From Liolophura sinensis (lineage: Eukaryota > Mollusca > Polyplacophora > Chitonida > Chitonidae): a stretch of DNA of 64,000 nucleotides. Within the stretch, counting starts at the first letter, position 1. The number at the start of each line of letters is the position of its first letter. The translations under genes and the position numbers were made by a program. The notes below the pieces were generated by a model. The model was not told the DNA's origin and made no database searches. It saw only the letters and a program-made list of their open reading frames with translations. Positions 47,443 through 59,965 of this stretch are shown piece after piece. Location of the stretch: positions 80,083,084 through 80,147,083 of the forward strand of contig NC_088300.1 in assembly GCF_032854445.1 (NCBI RefSeq), read 5' to 3'.

Positions 47443-50400
47443 AAATATTTGTTGTTCTGCATATTCTTTGCTTGTTGAAAGTACATGTTGTAATACACAA
47501 AAAGTTGAAAAACAGAAATTTCTGTATATACATGTGTGAACGAATGCTGAGATACAGTTGTACATGTAGACCGCAACGTAAAGAATCTTAAAAGCCGTGT
47601 AATGTGTTTATTAATTTTGAGAAGTCTCATTGACAACTCCATTGGTGTACATAAAATGTTGCAGAAAATCCTCTGCCACTGTCGGACATGACGCTTATAT
47701 TTATGCGGGAATCTTTTGTACTCCAAAGGCAAATGTACTGCAGTATTTTCATTTTAATCCCTGGATGTCAAATGATTTTGTTGATGCCACAGTGTCATTT
47801 GTCTTGACTGTGTCTCATCTCAGATGTCAATTACTGATAATTGGTAATATAATGCCTCTAGTTCCTGGGCATCTTTTCTCCCAGATAAGTTATATTTTAG
47901 CTTGCCTGTACACAGCAAGAAGAGGTATTGGGAGAGGGTGTGAAAGTGCCGATATCGATGTTGCTGTCAGGTTAAACTTTTTCTATTTCCAGTATAATGG
48001 GCTTTCATACATGGATTGAAGGTTAAGGTTTTTTGTTTTAGCTCCCTAATCTAAGGTATGGTGTGTAAATGTACATACTTGGATGGAAGGTTAAGCTTAT
48101 TTTCTTAGCTCTTGTGTATTGGGTTCTCATACATGGACTGAAGGTTAAGCTTTTTCTGTCGCCCTAGTCTAAAGAATGGTGTGTAAATGTACATACTCAG
48201 AAGGAAGGTTAAGCTTTTATTTTTGGTCCGGCATGACGGGCACCCATGTGGATTGAAGGTTAAGCTTTCTCTTTTACAACAATTGTTTCTCTTTTAAAAA
48301 AAAATTTTTTTTTCTTAGTATTTATGCTGAGGGTATTCTGGAATCACCTTGTCTGCCCTTCTGTCTGTGCTGATTTTGATAAAACTTACCATACACCTTG
48401 CTTATCATCTGCACTTGTACATACCTACTGTAAGTTATTGTTTTAATGATCAACCCCATTTAGGCGTAATGGTGCTTTTCCTTGTGTTCAGATTTGTCCC
48501 TGCAACTCATCCTCAAGTGCTGAACCACATGCACTAGGGGTGCTCTGGACTGTCAACTGTTATGAAGACGTGTTGTGAGAGATTAGCTGTGCGTGAACAC
48601 TTTATCATGTAGAATGTTATTGAGACATATTTTTTTTGATTGTTGAGGATCTCTTTTTAATTAAGTTACATATGCTGCGGAGTAGTAACTTGATTTTCTT
48701 TGCCTTCAAAGCATGTGTTTATACTATGTGGTCGTGCTCTTCCACAGAGCCCCAGAACAAAATGTTTGTGGGGAGATGCTCAAACTTGGCTGAATTTGTG
48801 CTACCACAAAAGATTCTACCACATCAGATCAGAGGTCAGCATTTTCATCAGTTTGATGAATACATATAGAAATATTGCAGAGTTTATTTTAGATTACACT
48901 TTTAGGCTAAAGCCTGAAATTTCATTGTGAAACTGGCTCCTGGTCTTGCATTCTCAAAAACTTTAACTCTTTGAGCAATGGAAATTTTAATATCTGCCTG
49001 AGTTGAAAATTAACATGGATGAAAACTTAAGACATTTCTACTTGTACAAAGATGGTTATTAAAGTCAGCTATAGAGTTGTCAGTATGTATCACTGGGTTT
49101 TAAGCAATGTGTAAATGCTCACTGCTTGGTAGTGGTTGAATTGGATTCTATAGAGTAGAGATGGTCACTGCCTGGAGAAGTGTCAGGTGTTGCTAATTGT
49201 TTTCGCCTTAGAAAGTGCTGCCTGCCTGAAGGTTAGACAGGTGTGCTTCTCAGGCTCTATGTAGACGTCAGACAGGAATCTCGGCATCCAGGCGACTGGA
49301 AACGTGGACAAGGGATGTCCATTTACAAGTGTGTTAACTGAGTTCTCTGACGTAGGTTAGATCTTCACCGTTGTTAGCCATATGGCCAGGGAATCTTTAT
49401 ACATGGCAGTTGTCACCTCAGTTTTTGACTTTGATCAATGTGTAGCTTACATTCTGTGATTCTCCCACTGTTTGCAGTATAGGTGGCAACTTTCATTTTT
49501 TATGACAATTTGCATGTATTTGTTACAGCCAGCATATTTGTGTAAGAAATGATGTTGATTTATTCTCTGATCTAAAAGTGACCTTTTACAAACTGATCTA
49601 CATACGGTCCACAAATCTCATTAGCCTGACAGATAAACCAATCACCCTGTGTCTAATGAGACTCAGTCCAAAGAGAAATTGAGCCAATTTTGCCCAAGGA
49701 ATGCCAGAGTTTGCGCCAGAAGGCAAATGTATCAGTCTTCTAGAGAGCAACAGCTTAATCAAAGTGTGTGGCTTAACCGATGAGTGTTTAATATGTGGTA
49801 ACAGTTCTTCAGGGTTGGTATCTGCTCTTGTGAGCTAAATCTCCTCCTCCACCTCCACCTCCACCTCCCCCTCCCCCTCTCCTTTCTTCCATTGCTGATC
49901 TGCCCTCACAGCTGATCTTATTGAGTAGTAATTGGGCCAGCAGACAGAGTTTGTTGGCCTGATTTATGGCAATTAGGGTAAACCATACTTAACCACAGGC
50001 TTTGCCTTAAGAGAGACGGATTAGCTAAGCGAGATCTAAGACCTAGCCAAACTTCATCATACAGGTTATCCAGGGTGTGATTAGTGAGATACAACTGAGG
50101 AATTTAGATCACTAGACTTTATGTACTAGACTATATTAGACTGTAGTACAACACTGCTCTGTAGTTACATACAGGTGCTGCATATAAATAATAAACTGCA
50201 CAATAGTGAATGCCCACTTTCTCTGGGTGTAGTACGTAACACATCTGATAAACATATGTGATGGATATGTCTTTAAAATTGTTGCTTGCAAAAATGAAAT
50301 TGTTTTTCATGGAATTATGAAATAGCATTGTTCTGGTCTAACTCTAGCCATGGTAAGTTTTCTTTTTGTTATGTAATTATTTTAGTTATTTATTTTTGTG

Positions 50401-50865
50401 TGAATGAAGGAATTTATATGATGTTGGTTTATGCCCAGGGTTTCCAGCATTCTCCCATTACTGCATGATGGTTGTATCAGAGAAACAGTAACAACATTCA
50501 AAGCTGACATTTGTGCTTTGCTGAGGAACAACTGTTCATTTTACTCTGTGGAGTGGTGTGCAAATTATTCTGTCCTTGTGTGGCTGGTTTAATTGGTAGA
50601 TAATAATAGATAAGCCATTTAGGGATTGTGCAAATCTCTGCTGGATGGACACCAAGCTTACAGTAACTTACCTAAAATTTGGTTTGGAAATGTGCGTTGT
50701 TAGTGGAAAATCAACTGAATGCCATAAAATATTTACTTTTGGAGCTGAAACTTATATTTTTACGCCGAGATTCCAAAGAACCTGAAGACACCTTCACTTT
50801 CTAAATAATTTTTCTTAAATCACTTTTTGTAATAGATGGGTATTATTGGCTTCAGCTTTACGTGG
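47443..50865. other. long stretch without a supportable gene
   Basis: About 3.4 kb. It contains the longest open frame outside arrays and SINE copies (about 129 plus codons at 47630, overlapped by about 127 minus codons), not recognisable and within chance. It also holds a degenerate 121-bp duplication at 48.0-48.3 kb and a CCTCCA/CCCCCT run at 49845-49882. No array is present. Confidence 0.55.
48005..48270. repeat. degenerate tandem duplication, about 121-bp period
   Basis: ATACATGGATTGAAGGTTAA at about 48008 recurs as ATACATGGACTGAAGGTTAA near 48130 and partially near 48237. GTGTGTAAATGTACATACT recurs about 120 bp apart. A half-period copy (GGAAGGTTAAGCTT) sits between, so an older ~60-bp unit is likely. 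Confidence 0.65.
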
Positions 50866-51008
50866 GAAGGTCTGCCAGCAACCTGCAGATGGTTGTAGGT
50901 TTTCCCTTAGGCCCTGCCCAGTTTTCTCCCACCATAATGCTGGCCGCCATCATATAAGTGAAATATTCTTGAGTACGGCGTAAAACACCAATCAGATAAA
51001 TAAATAAA
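50866..51008 (-). mobile_element. dispersed mollusc-type repeat, copy 7 (inverted)
   Basis: Inverted copy. The plus strand reads GGGAAGGTCTGCCAGCAACC, CACCATAATGCTGGCCGCCA, GAATATTC-like words and GGCGTAAAACACCAATCAGA, then ATAAATAAATA. It covers the 5' ~145 bp of the element (leader to the TTGCTGG block) and retains GTACGGCG, so it is among the least decayed copies. Confidence 0.8.
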
Positions 51009-51711
51009 TATTATTGGCTTTAGTGTTAAATGCTAACCTGAGGGACCTGGTTAGCCAGTGCTTATGTTTTATCTCATAATGTGTACTGGAGCCTTCGAGG
51101 GTTTTTCAGGGGAGATAATAAGTGAGCTACAGTTAACAGCACTGTGCAATCCTGTAGATGTTAGCCATAAAATTATGAGTGATGCTTGTATGTACGTGAA
51201 CATCTGTGTTTTCATGTGTTTTAACATACTTCTGGCGATTTGACCATCTTGTCTGTTTTCCTGTGACAAGTGGGCTGAAGTACTGGTATGTACATGTACA
51301 TAACTTAAGGTTATGCTCAAGGCATTTTTCTGGAGTCTGGATCTACATGCACATCCAGAGAAGTTCCTATTTGATTTCAACAATATTAAACCCAAAGTTT
51401 AACAACATACATTTTTTTGTTTTTGTGATGTTGTATAACTGAGATATCACACTTAAACCTTATCACTCGCGCTGAAAACAGCTAACAGGCCACCATGTTG
51501 TCAGTTTTTATAACCAGACACCTGTTTTTCCTATAACCAAAGAACAGCTGAACATACAATCTTTGTTTTGCCTTTATGCCACATGGGCTGAATTAGAATA
51601 CAGTAAAAGTGAGACAACATCATGTTTCTGGTTTCTCTCATATGGCGTATCACATGGATTTGTGAGAGTTCTACATTAAACATTGATTTATAGAGTTACC
51701 AAGCATGTCAG
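51009..51711. other. spacer before the 35-bp array
   Basis: About 700 bp. Frames of 61-108 codons overlap on both strands and are unrecognised. TACATGTA occurs at 51291. Confidence 0.55.
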
Positions 51712-52548
51712 AAAGATATGCCCCAGTGGCCTTTTACATGTAGGCCTGTTAAATGTTTCAGTGGTCATTTATAAGCAAGTTTGTTAAATGCTCCAGTGGC
51801 CATTTGCATGTAGATCTGTTAAATGCCTCAGTGGCCATTTACATGGAGGTCTGTTAAATGCCTCAGTGGCCATTTACATGCAGGTCTGTTAAATGCCCCT
51901 GTGACCATTTACATGCAGGTCTGTTAAATGCCTCTGTGGCCATTTACGTGGAGGTCAAATGCCTCAGTGGCCATTTACATGTAGGTCTGTTAAATGCCCC
52001 AGTGGCCATTTACATGTAGGCCTATTAAATGCCCCAGTGGCCATTTACATGCAGGTCTGTTAAATACCTCAGTGGCCATTTACATGTAGGTCTGTTAAAT
52101 GCCTCTGCGGCCATTTACATGCAGGTCTGTTAAATGTCCCATTGGCCATTGACATGCAGGTCTGTTAAATGTCCAAGTGGCCATTTACATGCAGATCTAT
52201 TAAATGCCTCTGTGGCCATTTACATGTAGGTCTGTTAAATGCCTCAATGGCCATTTACATGGAGATCTGTTAAATGCCCCAGTGGCCATTTACATGGAGG
52301 TCTATCAAATGCCTCAGTGGCCATTTACATGTAGATCTGTTAAATGCCCCAGTGGCCATTTACATGCAGGTCTGTTAAATGCCCCAGTGGCCATTTACAT
52401 GTAGGTCTGTTAAATGCCCCAGTGGCCATTTACATGCAGGTCTGTTAAATGCCTCTGTGGCCATTTACATGTAGGTCTGTTAAATGCCCCAGTGGCCATT
52501 TACATGCAGTTCTATTAAATGCTTCTGTGGCCATTTACATGCAGGTCT
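51712..52548. repeat. minisatellite, 35-bp unit, about 24 copies
   Basis: The unit is GCCATTTACATGCAGGTCTG plus TTAAATGCCTCAGTG, with CATGTAGG, CATGGAGG and CCCC/CTCT variants. One unit near 51950 is shorter. It is unrelated in sequence to the 35-bp family at 30-34 kb. Confidence 0.95.
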
Positions 52549-53317
52549 ATTTCCATCCCTCATCCAAATAATCAAGGTTAATTCATTTGTTTCGTTTTAT
52601 TGGGCGACACATCATTGCATTATGTTGGGAAATATGTGCCAAAAGGCATACTAAACACAATATTTCTCTGAAGTTTTAATGTCAAGTTTTCAAAGTTATT
52701 GAGTAGAATACAGACTGGCAGTGATGTGGCCTTCATTCATGAAACAGTTGCCTGTGTTAGTTGCCACAACAGTCTTTTGTGAATGTACTGTAATGTATTG
52801 GTAGGATAAAGGGCTGAAGTTTGCCATCTCTGTTCCTTAATGTTTAATGTCACTTTCTTCTCTCAACACAGTACATCCAGAATTGTCCTCGGGGCTAAAA
52901 TCGTGTTAAAATTAAGATGATCATGTAATTTTAACTTGATATTGTCTGAGGCTGTTGCTGACTACAAATTGGGGAACCTTACCATGATGTGGGTGGGATT
53001 CTGTGTTGGAATCAGGCTGAACTGCAGCATATGATTGGTTCTAATTTGTTCTTGTATGAAAAATCTCAGCTGAATGCGTGAATCCCCTGAGGCTGTCCTC
53101 TTTAGTCTTTATCACAGTTAAAAAAGGTGAAATGAAGAGGTGTTTGAATAGCCTTGTGAGGACAAATGATGAAAATTTAATGAGCAACTTGCCCATAACA
53201 ACCTGTAATAAGCTTTAACCTTTAACCTGAAATGAAAAATAGAAAGGTTAGAAGGGTTATCTGATGTGTGAGCACATTTGTCAAATCAGTGACATAAGTG
53301 AAATAAGGGGCACATAT
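52549..53317. other. spacer between arrays
   Basis: About 770 bp of single-copy AT-rich sequence with no feature recognised. Confidence 0.6.
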
Positions 53318-53912
53318 TGACATTTCGTGCTGTTGGTAGTGATGTCTGTGGTATTGGTATTGGTGTCTGTGACATTAGTGTTGGTGTATGTGTTATTGGA
53401 ATTGGTGTCTGTGATATTGGTAGTGATGTCTGCGATATTAGTATTGGTGTCTGTGACATTGGTATTGGAATCTGTGATATTGGTGTTGGTGTCTGTGATA
53501 TTGGTAGTTATGTCTTTGATATCGATATTTGTGTTTGTGGTATTGGTTTTGGTGTGTGTGATATTAGTATTGGTGTCTCTGATATTGCTATTGTCTATGA
53601 TATTGGTATTAGTGTCTGTGATATTGGTAATGGTGTCTGATATTGGTATTGGTGTCTGTGATATTGGTATTGGTGACACTAATATTGGTATTGGTGTCTG
53701 TGATATAGGTATTGGTGTCTGTGATATTGGTGTCTGTTATATCGGTATTGGTGTCTGTGATATTGGAATTGATATCAGGGATAATGATATTGATGGCTGT
53801 GATATTAGCATTGGTGTTTGTGATATTGGCATTGGTGTCTGTGATATTGGTATTGGTGTCCATAATGTTGGTATTGGTGTCCATAATGTTAGTATTGGTA
53901 TCCTTAATGTTG
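53318..53912. repeat. minisatellite, 21-bp unit, about 28 copies
   Basis: The unit is GGTGTCTGTGATATTGGTAT plus T, containing an internal 6-bp echo (GGTATT/GATATT). The seven-codon period gives plus frames of 107 and 197 codons and minus frames of 91 and 132 codons (T, N, I, D repeats). Open on both strands, so not treated as a gene. Confidence 0.92.
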
Positions 53913-54192
53913 TATCATGAGCATGGTATTAGCTACATGTAGAGCATAAGAAGTGTATCATGAACATGGCATTAGCTGCATGTAGAGCATAAAAAGTGTA
54001 TCATGAACAAGGCATTAGCTACATGTAGAGCATTAGAAGTGTATCATTAACATGCTACATATAGAGCATAAGAAGTGTATCATGAACATGGCATTAGTTG
54101 CATGTAGAGCATAAGAAGTGTATCATGAACATGGCATTAGCTACATGTAGAGCATAAGAAGTGTATCATGAACATGGCATTAGCTACATGCA
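53913..54192. repeat. minisatellite, 43-bp unit, about 6-7 copies
   Basis: The unit is AGTGTATCATGAACATGGCA, TTAGCTACATGTAGAGCATA, AGA. It directly follows the 21-bp array. Each unit carries TACATGTA or a one-base variant. One copy near 54050 lost about 11 bp. Confidence 0.92.
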
Positions 54193-54344
54193 GATTACTT
54201 TAAAGCACTAAAGCCATCATAGCCTCCTGTTAATAGTCACAATAATAAAATTTATTATGTATACAAGGGTGACATATCAGGAGATCCTTCACTGATAAAA
54301 GTGTTATTTTTTATGTAAGGTGTGACTTCTGTACATTACACATG

Positions 54345-55008
54345 TTGATATGTCACACCCAAATGCCATGATGTCACAACCAGATGCCATGATGTCACAC
54401 CCAGATGCCATGATGTCACACCCAAATGCCATGATGTCACACCCAGATGCCATGATGTCACACTCAAATGCCACACCCAAATGCCATGATGTCACACCCA
54501 GATGCCATGATGTCACACTCAAATGTCACACCCAAATGCCATGATGTCACACCCAGATACCATGATGTCACACTCAAATGTCACACCCAAATGCAATGAT
54601 GTCACACCCAGATGCCATGATGTCACACTCAAATGTCACACCCAAATGCCATGATATCACACCCAGATGCCATGATGTCACACTCAAATGTCACACCCAA
54701 ATGCCATGATATCATACCCAGATGCCATGATGTCACACTCAAATTTCACACCCAAATGCAATGATGTCACATCCAGATGACATGATGTCACACTCAAATG
54801 TCACACCCAAATGCAATGATGTCACATCCAGATGACATGATGTCACACTCAAATGTCACACCCAAATGCAATGATATCATACCCAGATGCCATGATGTCA
54901 CACTCAAATGTCACACCCAAATGCAATGATGTCACATCCAGATGACATGATGTCACACTCAAATGTCACACCCAAATGCAATGATGTCACACCCAGATGC
55001 CATGATGT
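54345..55008. repeat. minisatellite, 21-bp unit with 55-bp higher-order period
   Basis: The left end is simple GATGTCACACCCAGATGCCA plus T repeats. From about 54460 the units alternate as CACTCAAATGT, CACACCCAAATGCAATGATG and TCACACCCAGATGCCATGAT, giving a 55-bp period (two full units plus a 13-bp remnant). Short frames (64-72 codons) are shadows. Confidence 0.93.
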
Positions 55009-56514
55009 CAAAAAAGAAAGTTTTGTATTATAATGTTCCAATCTGGGCTCAACAGAAAGATGTCCAAGTACAAGGTTAATCAGCTTTTAACATTACAGGA
55101 CATAACGACGTATTAGACCTCATATACGCTGTCTGTCATGCTGTATACATGGGCATAGGCCAGGGAAAGTCTAAAACGCTGCTTAACTTGTTCATGTACA
55201 CAAAATCATTATATTACAAAATGACATTTGAATACTGGTAGCAGTGCCTGACATATTGTTCTGGTGAAACGTGGAAATGAGAGCCCACTTGAGGGTTTAT
55301 CATTTGCCCTTCTCGCTTCTACAGTATTTATGGCATTCAACCTGCACTGTGTGATGTCCTAAATGTATTGAGCAAAGGTAATATAGTTGTACAGGTAAAC
55401 TTGACGACAGACTCATACAGGCAGCCCTGATCTTCCCTGAAACCATCAGTGTGCGTTGGGCTTGGGGTAGGTAAAATACAATTGGTTATCATCTTGGACT
55501 TTCCCTCAAAGTTAAGCATCAAATGTGTTGATGGAAGCTTGCTTTTTATAATAACAGTGCTGTTTACACCAGTCAAAACAACACTCAACCTAAGTTAGCT
55601 CTGATGTATACTTAGTGACTCATGTTGTATTGGTTTTGAATTTCCGCCAGGCTTCTTTTCGTTTAGGCTGGTCAAGGCTGTTAGTGATTTATGTCTGGAT
55701 ATTGTTGCACTGTTAGCTTCGTGTGGTAGTTAATGAAGTTTGTCATTTCCACAGGGGCCTGTCTATAGGTCTGCTATGCCGAGATTTGCTTGTGTGTCAG
55801 TCTCCCATAACAGTCCAGATAGATTTCTGAAAGTCTTGTTTTCTGTCTTACAGTTGTCTGTTATCCAGTTATATTCTGACCAGTCTGTCTAAACTATACA
55901 AATATGCTGCTAGCACAGGTATGTGTAGGCTGGATCTTAGAGGCCGTATTATGCCATGTTATATAAGTCTTTACTGATTCGATGCAGGAGCATTGCTTTT
56001 TTTGAGACTGGCTGATTTCAGCATGCAGAGTATCACCGTGTGTTGGTGTGTACATGTGTCACGTTGTCATCCAGATGCAGTCAGGGTGGATACCAGTGTA
56101 ATTTATTGTGGTCCTGTAACAGGGCAGTTGGAAGTGATATGACACTTGTTTTGATCTTTTGGAAGGCAGGCTTATTGTATATTCTAGTGTTGTAAAATAA
56201 AAACATTCTCACAAGAATATTTGTACCAAACTCAGTTCTGTTCTTGGGGGTGGGGTTGGAGGGAGCACTATCCCAACCATTCAGGTGAGCCACCAAGGTA
56301 GCAGGTGCTCTGGGGTCATACATACATGTATAGCTGTACACACAGTTGAGCACACATTCAGAGGGGAAATTAGTAAGCATATCCATCTGTAGTGTTGTGA
56401 TTCAGTCATGCACATTTTTGCCAGATTTAGTTTATACTGCATGTATCCCTTCTGTTTTTTATTTACTTACTGTACATACAATTAATGCATATACAGTCAA
56501 AAAACAAAAACTCT
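55009..56514. other. stretch without a supportable gene
   Basis: About 1.5 kb. Minus frames of 83 and 101 codons at 55.3 and 56.1 kb are not recognisable. TACATGTA occurs at 56323. Confidence 0.55.
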
Positions 56515-57126
56515 GTGTGTATTGACAGGTGTTTCCTTAACCCAGCAACACATGTGAGTACCCAAAAACTCCAGGTATTGACAGGTGTTTCCTTAACCCA
56601 GCAACACATGTGAGTACCCAAAAACTCCAGGTATTGACAGGTGTTTCCTTAACCCAGCAACACATGTGAGTACCCAAAAACTCCAGGTATTGCCAGGTGT
56701 TTCCTTAACCCAGCAACACATGTGAGTACCCAAAAACTCCAGGTATTGACAGGTGTTTCCTTAACCCAGCAACACATGTGAGTACCCAAAAACTCCAGGT
56801 ATTGACAGGTGTTTCCTTAACCTAGCAACACATGTGAGTACCCAAAAACTCCAGGTATTGCCAGGTGTTTCCTTAACCCAGCAACACATGTGAGTACCCA
56901 AAAACTCCAGGTATTGCAAGGTGTTTCCTTAACCCAGCAACACATGTGAGTACCCAAAAACTCCAGGTATTGCCAGGTGTTTCCTTAACCCAGCAACACA
57001 TGTGAGTACCCAAAAACTCCAGGTATTGCCAGGTGTTTCCTTAACCTAGCAACACATGTGAGTACCCAAAAACTCCAGGTATTGCAAGGTGTTTCCTTAA
57101 CCCAGCAACACATGTGAGTACCCAAT
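56515..57126. repeat. minisatellite, 56-bp unit, 11 nearly identical copies
   Basis: The unit is CCAGGTATTGACAGGTGTTT, CCTTAACCCAGCAACACATG, TGAGTACCCAAAAACT. Starts at 56525, 56581 and 56637 give an exact 56-bp period. Only single-base differences are seen (TTGAC/TTGCC/TTGCA, ACCC/ACCT), the most uniform array in the window. Confidence 0.96.
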
Positions 57127-59231
57127 CTGAAGAGTATGTAAATGTCTTCAGATATATAGAAAAGTGTAGGTGTGTATACCATGCAATCCATACATTACAA
57201 AGGTGAATTCCTATCCAGCATCATTCTTTATATGCGGCAAATTTTTTATTCACATGTTATTTGTGCTAGAAAAAAATTGGTGTCATAGAGCCGTTGTTTA
57301 TTTGTTGTATCATCTTTGTTGTATAGCCTTTGTTGTATCGCCTTTGTTGTGTCGCCATCGTTGTGTCGCCTTTGTTGAAAACATGCCATAAAATAGGGCA
57401 GATTAGGTTTCATACATGTTCATATATAAGTGACAGGGAGCCCATTTGATGGTACTAAGGGCCTATTGGAGGTAGACCTACATGTACATGAGCACAGTTT
57501 ATTGCAAAGTTACATGATGTTGCAAATTGCAAAACTTCATATTGCAAATTTCATCGTTGAACTACGCATATGTTGATACAGTTACATATGAAGTCAGATC
57601 AGAAATCAGTGTGTTGTCCAAGGCCTGGTCCACCCTGGGCATATTCTCCTTGGTGTTAAACTAGGAATGTGAAAACCTTAATTGGTATTTCATTCATTTA
57701 CAATGTAGATTAGTGTGTCAGCTGCTGGTATGTTCATTGCCACAGTGAATGACAGGTACAAAAAATATCTGGCAAGTTGACAAATATTTTGGATGGCAGT
57801 GTCAACGACTCTTTTAACACCTCTCCCTCCCCACATATTTGCGTACCTGAACACTTGATGAATGTAAGACTGTTATGCTTGCCTCAGTTGTACACAACAC
57901 ACTCAGGTATGCAGAGCCTCATTTGCCAAGTACCTGCTGCTTATTTGTGTTGAAGTCCGTGTACAAGCTGAGCAATTATAATTGAAAAGCCTTCAAGCTG
58001 GCTGCATATCTTCACCTGTTATAGTCACTTGTAGTCATGGTAATATTTTCAGGATTGGCTTAATACTGTTGTTCCAGCTCAGGAACAGAAACATTTCACT
58101 TGATCGGGTTTGTCAGGATCCATGTCTGTCAAGGCATGATTCACATGTGTACGTCTTCTCAGTTAGTCCAAAAAAATGTGGTTAAACTCAGTTATTTTCA
58201 CCCCTCATCAAAAGAAAAAAAAGAGATTTTTTTTGCAAAAATGTTCTCATCATTATTTCAATTGCATGACGATGTGTTGGATAACATTTTTATGATTAAT
58301 TTGCCTCAAGTTTAAATTTAATTTCTGTTCAAATCCAAAATCCTAAATTGTATGAACATGTAACAGACTGTTTGCCATTGAAGCCAAGCATTTGTTTACT
58401 TTATTCATGAGGGATTGAATTTGGTGCCTAAGGGATTGCTCCCTGCACGCCAGAAAGTCTCCTAATAATTGGTTTGTGTTGATGAAACTTCATCATGTTA
58501 GCATTACAGAAGGGTTGGTCTGGATACACACAATGTGTGATATGTGCTGGTGTAGTAGGGCCGCTTGATCATAGTGGAATGCCACTTCTATCACCACAGT
58601 TCTGATTACATAAATCAACTCTGCAGAAGGAGAGATAAAACTAGGATTTTGTAAAGGCTTTTTGGTGCACGGAGACAGTTTAATGAGAAAACCACAGTGG
58701 GCTAGTCTTTAATCAGAGTACGTCTATCTTCAGGTACTTGACCTCAGAGATCAGAGTTACATCATATGCAGCCCTTAAGCTGGGTGGGGTTTAAAACCCT
58801 TCTGATTACTGCACCCCTAGGCCTGTTACCACTATACAGCGGTATTGAGTGTAGAGCTGTTTAAGGAAATAGATAATTCTTCTAGCAGAGATGTATAATG
58901 TGATGGTGAGAGTAAGGAGGGTATGATATCAGTCCATAAAATCTCACCTGTGGCGTCAGCGCTTCCTTAGCCTCAATCTTCATGCTGTCAGCTGATTCCT
59001 GCCCTTCTGAATAACACAGCATTTCTTCTGATTAACATCTAACCAAACAGCTAACAGCTAGCCAAACACATACTTCGGGGCTGATAAAAACCTGTTTGGT
59101 ATAATTTCTCATGGCATTTTTATAGCTATTACATTTTGACAGTTTTTTGGAGGAGTGTCATTATAGTTACAGCCATTTTCTTTAGGCCGTTTTCTCAACT
59201 GTCCTGTGAGTCTCAGGCCAGTCAAACCCAT
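57127..59231. other. stretch without a supportable gene
   Basis: About 2.1 kb of single-copy sequence, with a small 15-bp repeat at 57.3 kb and TACATGTA at 57479. No gene was recognised. Confidence 0.6.
57298..57378. repeat. short 15-bp tandem repeat, about 5 copies
   Basis: The unit is GCCTTTGTTGTATCG or GCCTTTGTTGTGTCG with substitutions. Its low copy number suggests an array at an early stage. Confidence 0.8.
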
Positions 59232-59965
59232 GTAGAAAGTTGTGTGTCCAGGGATAGGGCTGTCTGTCCACATGGAAGGTTGTGTGTCCAGGGGGAAGGT
59301 TGTGTGTCCAAGGGGAAGGTTATGTGTCCAGTGAGAAGGTTGTGTGTCCAGTGATAGGGTTGTGTGTCCAGGGAGACGGTTGTGTGTCCAGGGAGAAGGT
59401 TGTGTGTCCAGGGATAGGGCTGTCTGTCCACGTGGAAGGTTGTGTGTCCATTGAGAAGGTTGTGTGTCTAGTGAGAAGGTGGTGTGTCCATTGAGAAGGT
59501 TGTGTGTCCAGTGAGAAGGTTGTGTGTCGAATGAGAAGGTTGTGTTTCCAGTGAGAAGGTTGTGTGTCCATTGAGAGGGTTGAGTGTCCAGGGAGAAGGT
59601 TGTGTGTCCAGGGATAGGGCTGTCTGTCCACGTGGAAGGTTGTGTGTCCAGGGAGAGGGCTGTGTGTCCAGGGATAGGGCTGTCTGTCCACGTGGAAGGT
59701 TGTGTGTTCAGGGAGAAGGTTGTGTGTCCAGTGAGAAGGTTGTGTGTCCAGTGATAGGGTTGTGTGTCCAGGGAGAGGGCTGTGTGTCCAGGGAGACGGT
59801 TGTGTGTACAGTGAGAATGTTGTGTGTCCATTGAGAAGGTTGTGTGTTCAGGGAGAAGGTTGTGTGTCCATTGAGAAGGTTGTGTGTCCAGTGAGAAGGT
59901 TGTGTGTATGGTGAGAAGGTTGTGTGTACAGGGAGAAGGTTGTGTGCCCAGTGAGAGGGTTGTTC
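59232..59965. repeat. minisatellite, 20-bp unit, about 36 copies
   Basis: The unit is GGTTGTGTGTCCAGTGAGAA with GGGATAGGGC, GGGAGAGGGC and CACGTGGAA variants. The minus strand has no stops, so a 318-codon frame with a 20-residue period (HTTFSLDTQPS type) runs through, with further frames of 123 and 69 codons. The plus strand is also partly open. Not a gene. Confidence 0.95.

Noticed and set aside
47630-48019. A 129-codon plus-strand gene
   Set aside because: This is the longest frame outside arrays and SINE copies, but several of this length are expected by chance in 64 kb of six frames, a 127-codon minus frame overlaps it, and the product is not recognisable.
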